Counted from the stretch's first letter, positions 1 to 6,782 are shown. The stretch is DNA of 15,026 bases from JBFYKJ01 sp041306005 (GCA_041306005.1 JBFYKJ010000062.1:1-15026); one strand, 5' to 3'. Translations and numbers: made by a program. Notes: generated from the sequence alone by a model not told the origin.

Positions 1-137
1 TGTTCGTCGTTTTTGTACTTATCGGCCGTTTGCTCGTTTTTCGGGTATAGGCGCTGAAAGACCTCCCGCACGCTGGGCCTTTTGCACCTGGCCCAGGTAT
101 GGTTTATTATTCCCCGTATGCGTATATGAGGTTTCAT
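1..137 (-). CDS. Unrecognised protein, N-terminal fragment (runs off left edge)
   Basis: From an ATG at 137 the minus strand stays open for 45 codons to the window edge, so only the N-terminus is visible. It begins MKPHIRIRGIINHTW and is basic and polar, with no membrane segment. I do not recognise the family. The start lies 24 bases after the purP-family stop, the spacing of a co-transcribed gene. No convincing GAGG/GGAG is seen six bases before the ATG; a GGAG lies more than 15 bases upstream, next to the purP stop. The composition (R, K, W, H mixed with hydrophobics, no low complexity) looks like real protein, but 45 codons is a weak basis. The frame happens to be the same as that of purP. 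Confidence 0.45.
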   Translation of the reverse strand, partial: MKPHIRIRGIINHTWARCKRPSVREVFQRLYPKNEQTADKYKNDE

Positions 138-161
138 ACGTGTAATCCGCCAGTTGGTCTC

Positions 162-1283
162 CTAAGTCACAACCTCGGAAAGCTTCTTCCTCTTAATCGC
201 GCTCTTTATCTCGAGGGCTATCCTTCTTCCCACTGACATCTCCTGCCCCCAGAGATAGCCCGAGTAAGGGGTGAACTTCGTCCCCGGGGACCCCTGCACC
301 CTCAGGCTTATGTCAAAAGTTACCGCCCTCTCTTTTGGCGGCCCGGGGAGGAACGTGGCCTGCAGCGCGAAGGGCCCGATTATCCCCGGCGCATATTCTT
401 TTTTCGAAACCTCGACAAACCTTTCCCCCAGGTCAAAGACCTCCTCGAGGAGCGACTCCTTTATCGTGCACGCGACGTGCCCGGCCTCGATGGACTTGAC
501 CTCCATGTGCCTTAACGCTTCCATCTGCTGCGGGGCGGGCAGTCTCAATATCCCGTCAAGGTTGGTTTGCCTTCTCATATCCGTCCCGAGCAGCTCCAGC
601 CTGTCTTCCAGCGGCGAATAGAAATAGTTGAAGTTCACCTGCGCGCCCATGACGAACTCCTCTATCGCGGCCTGTTTTAAACCCTCGGCGGTTATCCTCC
701 CGTTGTCTATGAGCTCGCTGGACTTGTCGACGAACTCCGCCGGGGAAGAGCAAAGGAAGAACGCCCTTTCATAAGCCCTCTGCGCCTCGGCGACCTTGAC
801 CAATACGAGCCGGTCGATGTCCTTTGCGCTCTTGAATACGCGCGGGTAGGGTATCCCGGCTTTTTCCATGAGCCAGTACTGGTTCCTCGGCGCGTGGCGC
901 TCCTCGGCGCGCAGCATGGTCCTTGACCCGAACAGGGGGACATTAAAATCGTTCTCTATCGCGTCGTAGCCGACGTACACCTCGAATGACCTGTGCGGCA
1001 AGAAGATGGCCTTCTTCGAGTTCAGCTTTTTCACGATCTCGGGCTTGGCCACATCTGAGAACTTGCCGAGTATAAGGGTCTCGTCCACGACGCCGAGCTT
1101 GCCCTTCGTCTTATAATACTCATCGTACGTCTTCTCCCTTCCCCTCTCGCACACAACCAGCGTCCTCAACCCCTCGTCCTTCGCGCCCCTGCAGATGTCC
1201 AGGGCCGAGTGCGAGCCGATGGCGCCGATGGCGGGCGCCGCATATTTCGCCGCAAGCCTCTGCATGTCTTCCCTTTCGATCAT
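162..1283 (-). CDS. purP: PurP-family ATP-grasp enzyme (FAICAR synthetase-like; possibly a paralogue)
   Basis: This 373-residue protein matches archaeal PurP, which ligates formate to AICAR with ATP to give FAICAR in purine synthesis. Visible family features are the N-terminal GSHSALDICRGAKDEG at 23-38, IEEFVMG at 207-213, the ESLL..VF region at 276-283, GIIGPFALQ at 300-308, and SVGRRIALEI near the C-terminus at 350-359. Length fits the family (about 360). It departs from the methanogen enzyme as I remember it: the glycine-rich ATP loop (K-x-P-G-A-R-G-G-R-G) is replaced at 163-173 by KVAEAQRAYER, and the metal-binding FE(M/I)SxR is FDISLR at 323-328. It may therefore belong to the divergent PurP paralogues whose substrate is unclear. 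The ATG at 1283 has GAGG nine bases upstream. It follows a membrane-protein gene by 24 bases, probably in one transcript. Confidence 0.8.
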   Translation of the reverse strand: MIEREDMQRLAAKYAAPAIGAIGSHSALDICRGAKDEGLRTLVVCERGREKTYDEYYKTKGKLGVVDETLILGKFSDVAKPEIVKKLNSKKAIFLPHRSFEVYVGYDAIENDFNVPLFGSRTMLRAEERHAPRNQYWLMEKAGIPYPRVFKSAKDIDRLVLVKVAEAQRAYERAFFLCSSPAEFVDKSSELIDNGRITAEGLKQAAIEEFVMGAQVNFNYFYSPLEDRLELLGTDMRRQTNLDGILRLPAPQQMEALRHMEVKSIEAGHVACTIKESLLEEVFDLGERFVEVSKKEYAPGIIGPFALQATFLPGPPKERAVTFDISLRVQGSPGTKFTPYSGYLWGQEMSVGRRIALEIKSAIKRKKLSEVVT

Positions 1284-1307
1284 CTTGGTAACCCTCGTTG
1301 CCGAAAA

Positions 1308-1760
1308 TCAGCCCGCCTTCTTCACGCTGATGAAAAGCTCCTTGTCAGCCAGGCCGTCGTTGTTAATGTCGAACTCGACCTTGAACCTGCCAAGCTCCCC
1401 CCTCGCCGCCACGCGAAACTCCCTCTTTATCGTGTCCCCCGGGGCCATCTGCGGGATGTCCTGCGAGGTCGCCGACATGTTGGCCAGGTTCGGCGACACC
1501 CGCATCGCGATGTAAGCATCTGACAGCGACTTGCCGGTGTTCGTGGCGTCGACGGTTATCCTCGTCCAGCCGGTCGGCTCGATGGTGGACTTCTCCACCG
1601 AAAAGCAGGCCTTTGTGCCGCTCTTCTCGACGCAGTCGCCGTGTACAAGGACGTTGAAGAACGCGAACATGGCCACGAGCAGGACGGCTATGGCCGCGAA
1701 TACCATCAGCCCCATTATGTTCTTCCACCTTATCCGCCGGATGACGTCAATAGCGCTCAT
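1308..1760 (-). CDS. Single-pass membrane protein with Ig-like (CARDB-type) ectodomain
   Basis: This is a 150-residue hypothetical protein. Residues 1-14 are basic, 15-38 form one strong membrane segment, and the remaining ~110 residues look like an exported beta-sandwich: NTGKSLSDAYIAMRV, then a MAPGDT turn and REFRV, the usual pattern of CARDB-like domains. C43 and C52 just outside the membrane could form a disulfide. D131-x-N133-x-D135-G136-x-x-D139 has the spacing of a dockerin or thrombospondin type 3 calcium loop; calcium binding is inferred, not shown. The ATG at 1760 has GAGG six bases upstream (1767-1770 on the plus strand). The gene lies 31 bases after a longer gene with a similar ectodomain and 24 bases before the purP-family gene, so the three are probably one operon. 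No precise function can be assigned. Confidence 0.75.
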   Translation of the reverse strand: MSAIDVIRRIRWKNIMGLMVFAAIAVLLVAMFAFFNVLVHGDCVEKSGTKACFSVEKSTIEPTGWTRITVDATNTGKSLSDAYIAMRVSPNLANMSATSQDIPQMAPGDTIKREFRVAARGELGRFKVEFDINNDGLADKELFISVKKAG

Positions 1761-1766
1761 TTTTGG

Positions 1767-1770
1767 CCTC
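1767..1770 (-). promoter_or_regulatory. Ribosome binding site GAGG for the 150-residue membrane protein
   Basis: GAGG on the minus strand, followed by six bases (CCAAAA) and the ATG at 1760. The same six-base spacing is seen before L15e, rpoH and rpoB, which supports this start. Confidence 0.6.
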
Positions 1771-1791
1771 GCATTCCACTGCTTATAAGCT

Positions 1792-2658
1792 TCAAATCCG
1801 TATGGTGTTCCCGCTCAAATCCTTCGCCCCTATCCTGACCTTCAAAGTGGCCTGCGCCGTGCCCAGCATGCCGTAGCTGTCCGACACCTCGGCCTTCAGC
1901 ACGTAGTCGCCGTCGTCGGCAGTGCCCTCGATTGTTATCGGGAAGAACAGGTTTCGCTCGCCGCTCGCCTCGAGCTCGTAGACTTTCTTCAGCGAAATCC
2001 TGCCCTCCTCAAACCTTATCCCGCTCATCTCCGGGGCCTTGACAGTCACTATCACGTCTTCCATGGCGCTCCCGGTCGGGTTTCTTATCTCCACCCAGAG
2101 CCCCGCGCTGCCCCCAGGCGGGCTGCTCTCCTCGGGCGTCACCCTCGCGGACACGGGCAGCGAGCCCGTGCTGCCGGGGGGCCTTTCCTCACCGGACTTC
2201 TCCTTGCCGACAAACGATATGGCTATTATCACCGCCACGACGGCGATGACAAACAGCGCGACGACCGCTTTTGTGTCCAGGCCCTGGAAGAGCTTAGTCT
2301 CTGATCGGATGATGGCTACTTTCTCCTCCCTGGGCCTTGCCGCGCGGCTCTCGGCTGCAACCGCCTCTTTCTTCTCAAGCGCCCTCATGCCCGGCTTGTC
2401 CTTGAGCTGCTGTATCCGGGCTTCGACTTCCCTGAGCTTCTCCTCGTACTCGAATATCTTATCCTGCGCCTCTTTGTCCCCCAGTTTTTTCTGGTAGTAT
2501 GACAGTTTGACGTGCTCTATGGACTTCTTCAGCCGCATGCGCTCTACTTCGAGCTCCTTCAGGGCCGCTTCGAGGCGGTGCTTCCGCGGGCCGGCGGTCA
2601 GCATAAGGAATAGGATGAACAGCGCCACTACAGCCAAGACAAGGGTCAGAGCGTCCAT
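1792..2658 (-). CDS. Two-TM membrane protein: cytoplasmic coiled coil plus Ig-like ectodomain
   Basis: This is a 288-residue hypothetical protein. Residues 3-22 form a membrane segment followed by PRKHR, so the positive-inside rule puts the N-terminus outside. Residues 26-118 are rich in E, K, R and L with heptad spacing, probably a cytoplasmic coiled coil. Residues 131-150 form a second membrane segment. A low-complexity linker rich in S, P and G (155-183) leads to an Ig-like or CARDB-like domain at about 185-277 (WVEIRNPTGSAMEDVIVTV, later ANLFFPI-type strands). The domain resembles the ectodomain encoded by the next gene. A TATA-like element centred about 26 bases before the ATG suggests a leaderless transcript and the first gene of a cluster continuing into the 150-residue protein and the purP-family gene. 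A surface or envelope role is inference; no known family was recognised. Confidence 0.75.
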   Translation of the reverse strand: MDALTLVLAVVALFILFLMLTAGPRKHRLEAALKELEVERMRLKKSIEHVKLSYYQKKLGDKEAQDKIFEYEEKLREVEARIQQLKDKPGMRALEKKEAVAAESRAARPREEKVAIIRSETKLFQGLDTKAVVALFVIAVVAVIIAISFVGKEKSGEERPPGSTGSLPVSARVTPEESSPPGGSAGLWVEIRNPTGSAMEDVIVTVKAPEMSGIRFEEGRISLKKVYELEASGERNLFFPITIEGTADDGDYVLKAEVSDSYGMLGTAQATLKVRIGAKDLSGNTIRI

Positions 2659-2678
2659 CGGGGTTTTAACCGGGCGGG

Positions 2679-2689
2679 CAATAAAAAGG
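2679..2689 (-). promoter_or_regulatory. TATA-box promoter of the 1792-2658 gene
   Basis: The minus strand reads CCTTTTTATTG, an archaeal TATA-box pattern, centred about 26 bases before the ATG at 2658. That places the predicted transcription start at the start codon (leaderless). No ribosome binding site precedes this ATG. Confidence 0.5.
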
Positions 2690-2706
2690 GGGCATAGGGG
2701 TTTTTC

Positions 2707-2727
2707 GGTCTTGGGTCCGCGGTCTTG
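2707..2727 (+). repeat. Three in-phase GGTCTKC-type heptads
   Basis: GGTCTTG, GGTCCGC and GGTCTTG follow one another in phase, preceded by a GGTTTTTC. They lie between the stop of the 76-residue protein gene and the promoter of the 288-residue protein gene. The same heptads occur at 7832-7908 and 11463-11476. Confidence 0.5.
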
Positions 2728-2739
2728 CCGGCAGCGGCC

Positions 2740-2970
2740 TCAGACGACGGTCTCGGCGTATATCAGCGCGACCGCGAAGATGACTATCCCGCCGGTGACC
2801 ATCATGGGCTCCCTCCATATCAGCCCGCCGAGGACCATCACGCCGCCGAATATCACGAGGAACGGGGGTATCGCTATCTTGTAGCTGCCGGCGTAGAACG
2901 TGAGCGCGAGTATGAGGACGAATACCGCTATCAGCATGTCGTGGGCATGGCCGGCGCCTTTCCTGTCCAT
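2740..2970 (-). CDS. Small membrane protein (76 aa), unrecognised
   Basis: This small protein is almost entirely hydrophobic, with membrane segments at about 12-28, 32-51 and 56-73, separated by short turns (GSYK; WREP). The N-terminus MDRKGAGHAHD is charged. No catalytic motif is visible and I do not recognise the family. A clean TATA element centred 26 bases before the ATG at 2970 supports both the start and expression as a separate, leaderless unit. It lies between the aminotransferase gene and the membrane-protein cluster on the same strand. A shifted-frame product of similar length exists on the opposite strand, but it lacks the hydrophobic pattern. Confidence 0.65.
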   Translation of the reverse strand: MDRKGAGHAHDMLIAVFVLILALTFYAGSYKIAIPPFLVIFGGVMVLGGLIWREPMMVTGGIVIFAVALIYAETVV

Positions 2971-2990
2971 GTGAGATTAACGGGTTGTAA

Positions 2991-3001
2991 GATAAAAATC
3001 G
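2991..3001 (-). promoter_or_regulatory. TATA-box promoter of the 76-residue membrane protein gene
   Basis: The minus strand reads CGATTTTTATC, centred about 26 bases before the ATG at 2970. This is the distance expected between an archaeal TATA box and the start of a leaderless message. Confidence 0.5.
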
Positions 3002-3073
3002 GGAGGGGGGTTATCCGCGCTTTTCGCAAGGCCCCTTGATAGGCTATTTAGATGTAAGAATCCAAAAACCCTA

Positions 3074-4219
3074 CTACTTCCCAAGCCCCTTTACCCTCTT
3101 CATACGGTCAAACGCCTCGCCCAGTGTCTCTATGTCCGCGTTCCCGTAGCTCATCCTGATGCAGCCCTTCCCTCTTGACCCGAACGGGGAACCGGGCACA
3201 GTCCCCACCCCCGCTGCAAGCAGCTCATCCGCCAGCTTGATATCGTCCTTCCCCTCGAAGTACGGGAAGATGTAAAAAGCGCCGCCCGGCCTCACGCAGG
3301 TGCAGTCGAATTCCTTAATCCTCTCCATGGAATAATCCCGCCGTTTTTTGAATTCAGCGCACATAGTCTTGGCCGCCTCCTTGGCCTCGTGCGTGAAGCA
3401 GGCCATCGCGCCGTACTGCGCGAAGCTGACCGGGTTAGAAATAGACTGTTCCTGTATTGTCGTGAGCTTGTCTATCACCGAAGCATCCGGGCACGCCGCG
3501 TATCCCAATCTCCAGCCGGTCATCGAATAGGGTTTAGAAAAGGCGTTCACCGTTATCGTCTTGTCGTAAGCCGCGCCTATGCTGAAGTGCTTCTCATCGT
3601 ATATGATGGTATCATAGCACTCGTCGGACACGAGCCACATGCCGTTCTGCTCCGCGACCTTGATTATCTCTTTCAAGACCCGCTCAGGATAAACGGCGCC
3701 GGTGGGGTTATTCGGCGTGTTTATTATCGCCATCTTCGCCTTTGATTTGTCCAGCTCGCTCATGAAGTCGCCGTCCGGGACAAAGCCGTTCTCGGGTTTC
3801 AGCGGGACCCAGACGGTGTGCCCCTCGGCGAGCTGCACCATGCTCTCATAGCTGACCCACGACGGGTCGGGGATCGCGACCTTGTCGTTTTTGTCAATCA
3901 TCGCCATCATTATCTCGAAGAGCACGTTCTTTGCCCCCATGCTGACAAGTATCTTTTCCTTGTCAAGGCCCCTGATGCCTTTATGCGCCAACTCCCCGCA
4001 GATCTTTTCCCTAAGCTCCGGCATCCCCTTTGTCGGCCCGTAGTGGTGCTGGCCCTCGTCCAGTGCTTTTTTCGCGGCGTCGACGATTATCCTCGGCGTG
4101 TCAAACCCGGGCCTGCCTATGGTCAGGTTTATCACGCCCGGCTTTCTTGCAAGGGCGGCGTACTTGAAGGTGGCCGAGGGTTGTACTCCCGTTACCCTTT
4201 TTGCAAACACCCCGGTCAT
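3074..4219 (-). CDS. PLP-dependent aminotransferase, aspartate aminotransferase family (fold type I)
   Basis: This 381-residue protein has full family length. It carries the markers of class I/II aminotransferases: NxTIGRPGFDTP near the N-terminus (31-42), HYGPTKGMPELR at 59-70, NNPTG at 170-174, SDECYD at 198-203 (the Asp that pairs with the PLP ring nitrogen and the Tyr that contacts its hydroxyl), the Schiff-base lysine K229 in NAFSKPYSMTGWRLGY, and R355 in CIRMSYGN for the substrate carboxylate. It should move amino groups between an amino acid and a 2-oxoacid in the cytosol. Whether the substrate is aspartate, alanine or an aromatic amino acid cannot be told from sequence, so no symbol is given. 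It starts 33 bases after L15e on the same strand with no TATA box between, so it is probably co-transcribed from the L15e promoter. No clear ribosome binding site precedes the ATG. Confidence 0.88.
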   Translation of the reverse strand: MTGVFAKRVTGVQPSATFKYAALARKPGVINLTIGRPGFDTPRIIVDAAKKALDEGQHHYGPTKGMPELREKICGELAHKGIRGLDKEKILVSMGAKNVLFEIMMAMIDKNDKVAIPDPSWVSYESMVQLAEGHTVWVPLKPENGFVPDGDFMSELDKSKAKMAIINTPNNPTGAVYPERVLKEIIKVAEQNGMWLVSDECYDTIIYDEKHFSIGAAYDKTITVNAFSKPYSMTGWRLGYAACPDASVIDKLTTIQEQSISNPVSFAQYGAMACFTHEAKEAAKTMCAEFKKRRDYSMERIKEFDCTCVRPGGAFYIFPYFEGKDDIKLADELLAAGVGTVPGSPFGSRGKGCIRMSYGNADIETLGEAFDRMKRVKGLGK

Positions 4220-4252
4220 TTTTGGATTCGGTGGGTGAAGACGGCCAGGCGT

Positions 4253-4852
4253 CTACCTAGCCTTCTCGGCGCCAATGCCCTTGTTCCTAAGCCCCCGCGT
4301 CTTCTTGCCCGAGGAAGTCAGCCCCCTGTACGCGCGGCCCTTCTGGGTGTTCTCGCATATCCAGGATATCTCCTTGTCCGCCGTTATGTGCGGGTTGTGG
4401 GGGTCGACCAGTATGACCTCGAAGTACTTGTACATCCCGTCTTCCCAAAGCCAGTATGAGCCGAGCACCTCGCAGTTCGGGAATTTCCTGTTCGCGCGCT
4501 CCTCGGCGACGCTCTGCTTGCTCTTCTCAAGAGTGGCGTAGTAGTATTCCTTGGACGGTTTCCTTCCACCGGACGTCTGGCGCCTCTTGCGGTTCCCTTT
4601 CTCGACGCGCGCGATGGCGGCTACAAAACCGGGCTTGTCCTTCCAGCCAAGCTCCCGTGCTCTCCATGCCTTAAGGGGCCTCTCTTCGGCCGAGATCGCT
4701 TCGCCGTGCCTCCATTCCTTGCCGCGCGCTATCCACACGGACTTGAGCTCCTTCACTGCCTCCTTGTAGGCCGGCAGGTCTTTCTCCTTAAGTGCGAGGA
4801 CAGCGTCCCTGTGCCTCGGCTCTATGGCGGTCAAAAACTTCTTTTCGTTCAT
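4253..4852 (-). CDS. rpl15e: Ribosomal protein L15e
   Basis: This is a 199-residue large-subunit ribosomal protein of the L15e family, which binds 23S rRNA. Diagnostic stretches are GGRKPSK (93-99), AEERANRKFPNCEVLGSYW (115-133), EDGMYKYFEVILVDPHNPHI (135-154), and GLTSSGKKTRGLRNKGIGAEK near the C-terminus. The first ~75 residues diverge from the usual archaeal sequence: the typical short N-terminus and the RIERPTRLDRARRLGY segment appear as EERPLKAWRARELGW after a charged helical extension of about 20 residues. I chose the ATG at 4852, not the in-frame ATG at 4936, because GGAG lies exactly six bases before it and the family begins here; the longer version would add a Pro/Arg/Cys-rich tail that is really the structured leader. 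The aminotransferase gene follows 33 bases later. Confidence 0.92.
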   Translation of the reverse strand: MNEKKFLTAIEPRHRDAVLALKEKDLPAYKEAVKELKSVWIARGKEWRHGEAISAEERPLKAWRARELGWKDKPGFVAAIARVEKGNRKRRQTSGGRKPSKEYYYATLEKSKQSVAEERANRKFPNCEVLGSYWLWEDGMYKYFEVILVDPHNPHITADKEISWICENTQKGRAYRGLTSSGKKTRGLRNKGIGAEKAR

Positions 4853-5008
4853 TTTTGGCTCCTTTTTCCTGCACTGCGTGCAGGAGCCCCCGGCGGTGCG
4901 CCGGGGTTTTGGTTCGGGCTTTCGCCCACATTCCACGCGGAGTAGAAAGAAACCCTCAGGGTTTCTTGACTCACAGGATATCCGCCGCAGAGTGCGTCCG
5001 TGGCAGAA
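4853..5008 (-). promoter_or_regulatory. Structured 5' leader of L15e with alternative ribosome-binding-site pairing
   Basis: Between the predicted transcription start (about 5005-5010) and the L15e ATG the minus strand holds successive perfect hairpins. They are a 9-bp stem 4947-4955/4959-4967 with a 3-base loop; GGGC-GAAA-GCCC (GNRA tetraloop) at 4916-4927; a 7-bp stem 4888-4894/4900-4906; and an 8-bp stem 4867-4874/4878-4885. The ribosome binding site GGAG (4859-4862) sits in GGAGCC (4857-4862), which is fully complementary to GGCTCC (4883-4888). Pairing there would hide the site and compete with the last two hairpins. This is the layout of a translational switch. Control by L15e itself is a guess. 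Confidence 0.5.
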
Positions 5009-5030
5009 ATCGTTATGTTTGAAGCGAAGC

Positions 5031-5040
5031 TTATAAAAAG
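5031..5040 (-). promoter_or_regulatory. TATA-box promoter of the L15e-aminotransferase unit
   Basis: The minus strand reads CTTTTTATAA, an almost ideal archaeal TATA box. Transcription would start about 25 bases downstream, near 5005-5010, which gives a 5' leader of about 155 bases before L15e. The T-run could also help end the DUF373 transcript, whose stop codon lies 45 bases upstream. Confidence 0.55.
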
Positions 5041-5085
5041 GCTAACAAGGGCCGTTAAACAGCCCGAACTGGCTAAGCGCGCCGC

Positions 5086-6552
5086 CTATATCGACTGCAC
5101 GACAAGCGCCTTCCCGTCCTCTTTCAGCTCCTCGAGGGGGAAGTACTTCCTCTTGATCATGATGCCCTTGACTTCGGTCCCGTGCATCGCTATCGCGGTG
5201 ACCTTGCCGAGCTTCTTGCCCTTCTTCGTCACGACCTCCCTGCCGATGTAGGCCTTCTCCAGCTCCCTCTTCCTCGCTATGTAGTCGAAGAAGATGACCT
5301 TGAGCAGGTAGTGGACGACTATCATCACGACGATGGCTATCAGCACCGCTATCATGAGCTCCTGCATGGCGACCGAGGAGTTCGCCGCTATCTGGTCTCG
5401 CGTCAGCCCCCTGCTGACTATGTGGTTCGAGTCGCTCTTTACGTACAATATCGCCTTGTATAAGCTGGGGGAGACGTACCTGAAGAGCATTACCATCATC
5501 AGCAGGTACAGGTATTTCTTGACCTTCAGGTACTGTTTAAGCAGGAAGTTGTGGGTCAAGAAGCCGACGCATATCAGCGTCACGGCTATGAGCATTAGGT
5601 CGAGCGCCCTGCCCTCCGGCAGGAGGAGCGCAAAGTTGGTGGAAAGCAGGGGGAAATTTATTATGGCGGCGCTGGTGCTGGTCGGCTGGAGTCCAAGGGG
5701 GTTGCCGCCCCTGCAGACCTCGTTGCCGTTCGCGTCCGCGACGCAGTCCGGGGGTATTATAGAGCCAGGCTCGTATATCTGCCCCAGGTTGCCGTGCAGC
5801 TGCAGGTAGCTGGATATGCCGCCCAGCGCGAACATCAGTATGGCCATCGCGGTGAAGACCCTGTAGATGTTCCCCTGCATCAGCGAGTTCTTCATCTCGC
5901 CCAGCCCGGCGAACAGCTGATTGTCGTAGCCGAAGCCCTTCGCGAGCAGGTATATGCCGAGTATCGCCACTATGAACTGGCCTATGGGCAGGCCGAAATA
6001 GGAGAGTATCGCCATGAGCAGCAGCAGCAGTCCGGGTATGCCGAACATGACCTTTGCCTGGCCGGGGTTCTCGCTTATCCTGCCGAAGAAGTCTATGACC
6101 TTGAAATACGCGCTCTCGAGCTGCTTCGCCTGCTTGACCGTCACGTGCCTGACCGACAAGACCTTCGTCTCGCTCTGCAGTATCGGGAGTATCTCGTCGT
6201 CCTCCGCCCCGTCAGTCACGAGCACGACGCCCCCCGGTTTGAACTCCTCGAGGACTTTAGCCAGCTGGTTGCCCAGCTTTAGGTCGCTCTTGACGCCCAC
6301 CTCCCTGTCGCCGGTCAGGGTTACGACCTCGACGTTTTTGTACAACCCCCCGCACTCGCGCTTGGCCTTTATTGCGGCGAGCATTGCGTTGACGTCCGAG
6401 TCCTCCGGGTCGGCCATGGCCAGGGCTTTAGCCGCCTTGAAGTTGTTGTCCTCGCCTATGACCGGGCCCTTGACGCCCGCTTTCTTCCCTAGGTCGTCGT
6501 CCCTGTCCACGCACAGGACGAGGGCTTCGACCTTTTTGTCGCCTGATGGCAT
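5086..6552 (-). CDS. DUF373 family membrane protein with C-terminal PRC-barrel-like domain
   Basis: This is a 488-residue protein. Residues 8-150 form the soluble DUF373 domain: CVDRDDDLGKKAG at 14-26, GPVIG at 29-33, ADPEDSDVNA at 47-56 and VTDGAEDDEILPILQS at 112-127. DUF373 is an archaeal family of unknown function. About six membrane segments follow, near 168-187, 192-206, 229-250, 317-337, 345-362 and 398-420. The loop at 251-310 is probably outside and holds C270 and C280. The tail 433-488 (IGREVVTKKGKKLGKVTAI, IKRKYFPLEEL) resembles a PRC-barrel, a small beta domain that binds RNA or protein partners (RimM, photosynthetic reaction centre subunit H). The gene is divergent from the SPFH gene. 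The start at 6552 lacks a good ribosome binding site; the next in-frame ATG would cut into the protein. Confidence 0.85.
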   Translation of the reverse strand: MPSGDKKVEALVLCVDRDDDLGKKAGVKGPVIGEDNNFKAAKALAMADPEDSDVNAMLAAIKAKRECGGLYKNVEVVTLTGDREVGVKSDLKLGNQLAKVLEEFKPGGVVLVTDGAEDDEILPILQSETKVLSVRHVTVKQAKQLESAYFKVIDFFGRISENPGQAKVMFGIPGLLLLLMAILSYFGLPIGQFIVAILGIYLLAKGFGYDNQLFAGLGEMKNSLMQGNIYRVFTAMAILMFALGGISSYLQLHGNLGQIYEPGSIIPPDCVADANGNEVCRGGNPLGLQPTSTSAAIINFPLLSTNFALLLPEGRALDLMLIAVTLICVGFLTHNFLLKQYLKVKKYLYLLMMVMLFRYVSPSLYKAILYVKSDSNHIVSRGLTRDQIAANSSVAMQELMIAVLIAIVVMIVVHYLLKVIFFDYIARKRELEKAYIGREVVTKKGKKLGKVTAIAMHGTEVKGIMIKRKYFPLEELKEDGKALVVQSI

Positions 6553-6613
6553 CTCTGAAACCGCAGGACGGGCGGCATTATCAGCCCTGTTCTGCGTTAG
6601 CGCTTATTATCGT

Positions 6614-6624
6614 TAATTATATAG
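6614..6624 (-). promoter_or_regulatory. Probable TATA box of the DUF373 gene
   Basis: The minus strand reads CTATATAATTA about 68 bases before the ATG at 6552. A start 25 bases downstream would leave a leader of roughly 40 bases. It is the only AT-rich TATA-like element before this gene. Confidence 0.4.
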
Positions 6625-6782
6625 TCTGTGATTAAAAAGCGGCGGGTTTTGGGGCAGCGGGGACAATTCCCTCCATCTTCCCGGGCGTTGGATGGAATAC
6701 CCCGTTTTAGCGGCCGCCCCCCGTGCGCCCCCCGCCGCCCCGCAACCCCCTCTCCAAGCCGCATTCGCATTCCCCAAAAGCC

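Noticed and set aside
162..164. The frame continues open past the TAG stop of the purP-family gene into the 1-137 fragment, suggesting stop readthrough or a broken gene.
   Set aside because: The protein ends where the PurP family normally ends, and an ATG occurs soon after. Shared frame over a 24-base gap has a one in three chance.
4853..4936. 28-residue N-terminal extension of L15e from the ATG at 4936.
   Set aside because: It would translate the leader hairpins into a Cys/Pro/Arg-rich tail, and the ATG at 4852 has GGAG at six bases and fits the family start.
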